DNA of 64,000 nucleotides. Origin: Luteolibacter rhizosphaerae (GTDB lineage Bacteria > Verrucomicrobiota > Verrucomicrobiia > Verrucomicrobiales > Akkermansiaceae). Numbering within the stretch: the stretch's first letter is position 1; the number at the start of each line of letters is the position of its first letter. The translations under genes and the position numbers were made by a program. The stretch spans positions 186,001 to 250,000 of the forward strand of contig NZ_JAPDDR010000006.1 in NCBI RefSeq assembly GCF_025950095.1, in the 5' to 3' direction. This document shows, piece after piece, positions 59,961 to 64,000 of this stretch. The notes below the pieces were generated by a model. It was not told the DNA's origin. It saw only the letters and a list, made by a program, of their open reading frames with translations, and made no database searches.

Positions 59961-62900
59961 ATGAGCACCCGCCCCTTGTCGCTCCGGCTTTGCGCCCTCG
60001 CTTCGCTCCTCGTTTCGCCCTGCTTCGGCGACACGCCGGACGCGGTGGTGACATTCAACGAGATCCACTACAATCCGCCTTTGACGCAGGATGCCGAGTG
60101 GATCGAGCTTCACAACCAGATGGCGGTGAATGTCGACATCTCGGGGTGGTCCCTAGGTGCCGGGGTGTCTTATGTCTTCCCGGCGGGGACGGTCATCCCG
60201 GGCGGCGGGTATCGGGTGGTTGCGAAGCTGCCGGGCCATGCATCGCTCACGGGGATACCCGGCGTGCTGGGGCCCTTCACCGGGAATCTCTCGAACTCCG
60301 GTGAGACGATCGATCTCCTCAGCCCCAGCGGGCGCCTGATGGATCGCCTTGAGTTTGGCGATACCGGCGATTGGCCGGCGGCTGCCGACGGTGCCGGTGC
60401 CACCTTGGCGAAGCGGGCACCGGGCCTCGCGGCGGAGAATCCCGCGAACTGGCGGGCCAGCTTGAATGTCGGTGGAACTCCTGCGGGCCTTAATTTCTCC
60501 AATCCCGACCAGCCGATTCTCCACTCACTGGCTGGCGCTAGCTCCACTTGGCGCTACTACGATGCTAGTAGTGCTCCTGCGGCCGCGTGGAATACGGCGG
60601 CCTACAATGACAGCGGCTGGCAGGAAGGAACTCCTGCCTTCGGGTCGCCAACGGTCGGGGCCGATCTCTCGGTTTTGGCTGATCTTACCAGCCGCTACCG
60701 GGCCGGAGCCCTCACAGGACTGGCCGATGGCGCCGAGTTCACCACCTGGCCCGACACCGCCCTCGGCGATGGCACGGCTCAAGATACCACCGAGGGAAGC
60801 GATCCCCGCTTCGAAACGAACGCCACTCCCAGCGGAGAGCCTGCGGTCAGCTTCGACGGCAACGATGAATTCCGGGCTGCCTTGGATCCCGGGATCCCCT
60901 CCACCTCGGGATTCGTGTACTTCATTGTCTGCAAGGCGTCCGGAGTTCCGCAGAGCGGGGGACTGAACGATGGCTCCGGTGCCTACCTCTTCGATCGGGA
61001 TAGCAACAATTTCGATGAGCCGCTGAACTCTCTCAAAGCGGTCAACGGGTGCTATGGTTTCCAGAAGCGCTACAATGACGGGAGCGGCCTCGGAGGCACC
61101 GTCTCCACCACGCCGATCTCCTCGACCCAGTTCCAGATCGTGGCGGTGCGCCGGAATCTTTCCATGGGCCAGTTCGAGGTCTGGGTGGACGGGGTCATGG
61201 AAGCGAGCACGGGCGATAGCGGTGGCGCACTTAGCCCCCAGCCGATCGTGATCGGCCGCCACAGCAATTCCTCGACCTCGGGATTCAACGGGGAGATCGC
61301 CGAGCTGCTGATCTATCGCGACGAACTATCCGCATTGGATTTCCAGCGGGTCGGCACCTATCTGGAGAGGAAGTACGGCCTCAGCACGGCCTTCCCGGAT
61401 TCGAGCGTAACGACTCCGATCTCGGAAACGGCATCCACGTCCTACTATCGGCGTAGTTTCAATTTCAATGGCGACCCCTCGCGAACCGTGCTGAAGCTCG
61501 ATCATGCGGTGGCAGACGGGGCGGTCTTCTATCTGAATGGGCAGGAGATCTCCCGGGCAAACATGCCCGCGGGTGCCGTGGGGCATGCCACCCCGGCCTT
61601 GTCGGATGTGAGCGCTCCTTCGGCTAGCGGTCTGCAAACCGTGCCTTCCAGCGCTTTGGTCGCGGGCACGAACGTTCTCGCCGTCTCGCTTCATACCGGC
61701 GCGGGTGATGATACCGCTTACTTCAGTGCTTCACTGCAGGGAAGCGAGACGCCGCTGGATCCGGACCAACCTCCGGCCTTGTTGCTGAACGAGATGTCCG
61801 CAGCCACGGCGTCCCCTTTCTTCGTGGAGATCAAGAATCCTGGGACCGGCCCGAGCTCCACGGCGGGCTTTTCCCTGGAGGTCGTCGGATCGGTTTCCGG
61901 AAGCTTTCCCCTGCCGGTCGCCACGGTTCCGGCCGGAGGTTTGATATCCTACACGCACACCCAGCTCGGCTTCCGTCCTGCAGCGGGGGACAAGGTGATC
62001 CTCCGCGCGCCGGGAGGAGCCCTCGCGGATGTCCGGGGGGCGGAGTCCTCCTTGCGCGGTCTGTCGGAGCTTTGGCCGGGACGCTGGCTTTTCCCTTCGT
62101 CCGCCACTGCCGGATCGGCGAATGCCTTCAATCTGCAGCAGAACATCGTGATCAACGAGATCTGCTACAATCCACCGGACCTCACGGCCGCGAGCGAGAA
62201 CAAGCAATGGCTGGAGCTCTACAACCGCGGTGTCACGCCGGTGAATCTGAACGGCTGGAGCTTCGGGTCGGGCATCAGCTACGTCTTCGGGAACACGAGC
62301 ATCCCGGCGGGCGGCTATCTGGTCGTGGCCAAGGAACCGGCCACGCTGTTGAGCGCCTTCCCGGGAATCAATGTCGTCGGTCCCTACGATTCCAGTCTTG
62401 CGGGAAGCGGCGAGCGGGTCCTGCTGGTCGATGCCCTGGGCAACCCGGTCGATGAGGTCGGCTACATCGATGGCGGTCGGTGGCCGGGTGCCGCGGATGC
62501 GGAAGGTTCGACCCTGGAGCTCAGGGATCCCCGCTCCGACAACTCGCTGCCCGAGGCTTGGGCGGCCAGCAATGAGAGTGCTCGCCGGGCTTGGAAGACC
62601 TACACCTACCGGATGACTGCCGCTGCCAGCAGCGTGGGTCCGGACGGGCAGTGGCGCGAGTTCGTCTTCGGCCTTCTGGATAGCGGCGATGTCCTTCTCG
62701 ATGACATCACGGTCACCGAAGCTCCGGACACGGCACCGGTCGCGATGATCTCCGGAGGCGACTTCGAATCGGGTCTGAGTGGCTGGCGCTTCCTAGGCAA
62801 CCACCGGCACGCACAGCTCGTGTCGGACCCTTCCAGCACCGGGAATACGGTGCTCCGTCTCAGCGCCAAAGGTGCGACCGAGCACATGCACAACCATGTG

Positions 62901-64000
62901 GAAACCACCCTGGCCGCGGGGCGCTCGGTCGTGAACGGACGCGTCTACGAGGTCTCGTTCCGAGCCCGCTGGCTCGGCGGGTCGAATCGCCTCAACACGC
63001 GTCTCTACTTCAACCGCGTGGCGAATACCACCGTGCTGGACCGAACGGATAACCCGGGAACTCCCGGCAGTATCAACTCCACGGCGCTTGCCAATGCGGG
63101 TCCGACCTTCACCAGCTTCTCCCACACGCCGGTGGTACCGGATCCCGGTGAAGCCGTCATCGTGAGCGCACGAGCGAAAGATCCCGACGGGCTCGGCATC
63201 TTCACGCTCCACTACTCCGTGGAGGGCGGGACGAGCGTCCCGGTTCCCATGAGCCTTGGTAGCGACGGGGTGACCTATACGGCCTCCATCCCCGGGCAAG
63301 CGGCGGCTTCGGTGGTGCGTTTCCACGTGGCAGCCACCGATGGAGCCCTGACTCCGGCGGTTTCCTATTTCCCTGCCGATGGCGCAGATTCCCACGCTCT
63401 CTATCAGGTGGATGACGGTTTGGCCGCCACCAATGGCAGGCACAACCTGCGCATCATCATGGCTCCGGACGACGAGGCCTTGCTCTATCAGACCAACAAT
63501 CTGATGAGCAACGAGCGCCTCGGATGCACGGTCATCTACAACGAGCACGAGGTGTACTATGATGTCGGCGTGCGTCTGAAGAGCAGCCAGCGCGGGCGGC
63601 CGGAGGCATCGCGCGTGGGATTCAATCTCGGCTTCAACCGCGACCAGCTTTTCCGGGGCGTTCATCGCACCGTGTCGATCGATCGCTCGGAAGGACAGGT
63701 GCCGGGGTGTCAGGAGATCCTTTTCGACCACATGATGTATGCCAGCGGTAGTGTACCCGCGGAATACAACGATCTCTGCAAGGTGATCGCGCCGAATCCC
63801 GCCCACACCAGTTCCGCCATCATGCAGTTGGCCCGCTATGGCGACGTCTTTCTCGACTCGCAGTTTGATTCCGGAAGTGACGGAACAAGCTACGAGTATG
63901 AGCTGATCTACTATCCGCTCACTACCGATGCCAATGGGTTCAAGCTTCCTCAGCCGGATAGCGTGGTGGGTACGGATTTGGTGAATCTCGGAGCCAGCAA
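59961..64000 (+). CDS. LTD/LamG/CotH-kinase secreted protein (partial)
   Basis: Over 1346 residues, open to the window end. Signal peptide about 1-23. Domains in order: lamin tail domain (LTD) about 29-170 (FNEIHYNPPLTQDAEWIELHN); LamG/concanavalin-like about 240-470; beta domain about 480-595; LTD-like about 604-727; second clear LTD about 730-867 (INEICYNPPDLTAASENKQWL); carbohydrate-binding-like about 880-1030; CotH-type kinase-like domain from about 1160 (NLRIIMAPDDEALL, GVRLKSSQRGRP). LTD plus CotH is common in verrucomicrobial surface proteins; the CotH part resembles kinases that modify surface proteins. Whether it is active is unknown. Confidence 0.85.
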   Translation, partial: MSTRPLSLRLCALASLLVSPCFGDTPDAVVTFNEIHYNPPLTQDAEWIELHNQMAVNVDISGWSLGAGVSYVFPAGTVIPGGGYRVVAKLPGHASLTGIPGVLGPFTGNLSNSGETIDLLSPSGRLMDRLEFGDTGDWPAAADGAGATLAKRAPGLAAENPANWRASLNVGGTPAGLNFSNPDQPILHSLAGASSTWRYYDASSAPAAAWNTAAYNDSGWQEGTPAFGSPTVGADLSVLADLTSRYRAGALTGLADGAEFTTWPDTALGDGTAQDTTEGSDPRFETNATPSGEPAVSFDGNDEFRAALDPGIPSTSGFVYFIVCKASGVPQSGGLNDGSGAYLFDRDSNNFDEPLNSLKAVNGCYGFQKRYNDGSGLGGTVSTTPISSTQFQIVAVRRNLSMGQFEVWVDGVMEASTGDSGGALSPQPIVIGRHSNSSTSGFNGEIAELLIYRDELSALDFQRVGTYLERKYGLSTAFPDSSVTTPISETASTSYYRRSFNFNGDPSRTVLKLDHAVADGAVFYLNGQEISRANMPAGAVGHATPALSDVSAPSASGLQTVPSSALVAGTNVLAVSLHTGAGDDTAYFSASLQGSETPLDPDQPPALLLNEMSAATASPFFVEIKNPGTGPSSTAGFSLEVVGSVSGSFPLPVATVPAGGLISYTHTQLGFRPAAGDKVILRAPGGALADVRGAESSLRGLSELWPGRWLFPSSATAGSANAFNLQQNIVINEICYNPPDLTAASENKQWLELYNRGVTPVNLNGWSFGSGISYVFGNTSIPAGGYLVVAKEPATLLSAFPGINVVGPYDSSLAGSGERVLLVDALGNPVDEVGYIDGGRWPGAADAEGSTLELRDPRSDNSLPEAWAASNESARRAWKTYTYRMTAAASSVGPDGQWREFVFGLLDSGDVLLDDITVTEAPDTAPVAMISGGDFESGLSGWRFLGNHRHAQLVSDPSSTGNTVLRLSAKGATEHMHNHVETTLAAGRSVVNGRVYEVSFRARWLGGSNRLNTRLYFNRVANTTVLDRTDNPGTPGSINSTALANAGPTFTSFSHTPVVPDPGEAVIVSARAKDPDGLGIFTLHYSVEGGTSVPVPMSLGSDGVTYTASIPGQAAASVVRFHVAATDGALTPAVSYFPADGADSHALYQVDDGLAATNGRHNLRIIMAPDDEALLYQTNNLMSNERLGCTVIYNEHEVYYDVGVRLKSSQRGRPEASRVGFNLGFNRDQLFRGVHRTVSIDRSEGQVPGCQEILFDHMMYASGSVPAEYNDLCKVIAPNPAHTSSAIMQLARYGDVFLDSQFDSGSDGTSYEYELIYYPLTTDANGFKLPQPDSVVGTDLVNLGAS

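Noticed and set aside
1-64000. tRNA genes, prophage, transposase or integrase
   Set aside because: No cloverleaf with TTCGA-type arm outside coding sequence, and no protein of these families was recognised; weak signals could have been missed without a scan.

Overview
The window looks like a chromosomal segment of a GC-rich Verrucomicrobiota bacterium, probably Luteolibacter/Haloferula-like (Verrucomicrobiaceae). This is inferred from the gene families, with no database search. The markers are a Verru_Chthon cassette-type protein with a prepilin-like N-terminus, PVC-type cytochrome/DUF1080/DUF1549-DUF1553/DUF1501 proteins, giant secreted proteins with autotransporter-associated beta-strand repeats, LTD/CotH-kinase proteins, and a short division and cell wall (dcw) cluster with a LysM membrane protein in it. 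Several genes for exported proteins lack a clear Shine-Dalgarno sequence and start after A/C-rich leaders.

Layout. 1-1255: a peptidase-U32 family gene (cut by the window edge) divergent from a small S4 RNA-binding gene. 1318-15809: three consecutive minus-strand genes (1040, about 1750 and 1722 aa) for secreted beta-strand-repeat proteins, each with a signal peptide, a shared C-terminal module and its own near-identical terminator; a structured non-coding element (4669-4902) lies between the first two. 16094-18357: a VKOR-DsbA fusion with a small partner gene, and a divergent secreted protein. 18643-30483: dcw cluster mraZ - (690-bp gap with hairpin and tandem repeats) - rsmH - ftsL-like - ftsI - murE - murF - mraY - murD - LysM protein - ftsW, mostly with overlapping stop/start codons. 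30595-31317: rplT and rpmI on the opposite strand, convergent with ftsW.

31469-36125: a YdjM-like membrane protein, a Tat-type metallophosphatase, then about 2 kb of accessory DNA with a lower-GC HNH-like gene, a gene remnant, structured repeats and a partial copy of the 3' end of ppk1. 36126-40762: polyphosphate cluster, ppk1 and ppx on the minus strand and a PPK2 kinase divergent. 40765-41879: a lipoprotein and a stand-alone AraC-type DNA-binding protein. 41905-53688: a probable five-gene operon made of a Verru_Chthon-A-like protein, a secreted hypothetical, a DUF1080/beta-propeller/cytochrome c fusion, a DUF1549/DUF1553 cytochrome and a DUF1501 protein. 53861-64000: three large secreted proteins (calcium-binding repeats, Ig-like domains, LTD/LamG/CotH) separated by strong terminators; the last runs off the window.

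Most noteworthy: (i) the hairpin plus three imperfect 215-228-bp tandem repeats inside the dcw cluster, which keep the rsmH frame open and could mislead start calling; (ii) a C-terminal module shared by the three giant repeat proteins and resembling the ends of two downstream secreted proteins; (iii) an unrecognised ~190-aa domain present three times in two neighbouring secreted proteins; (iv) the ppk1 3'-end duplication bordering the accessory patch; (v) a nested inverted-repeat element at 4669-4902. No CRISPR array, transposase, prophage or tRNA gene was seen.
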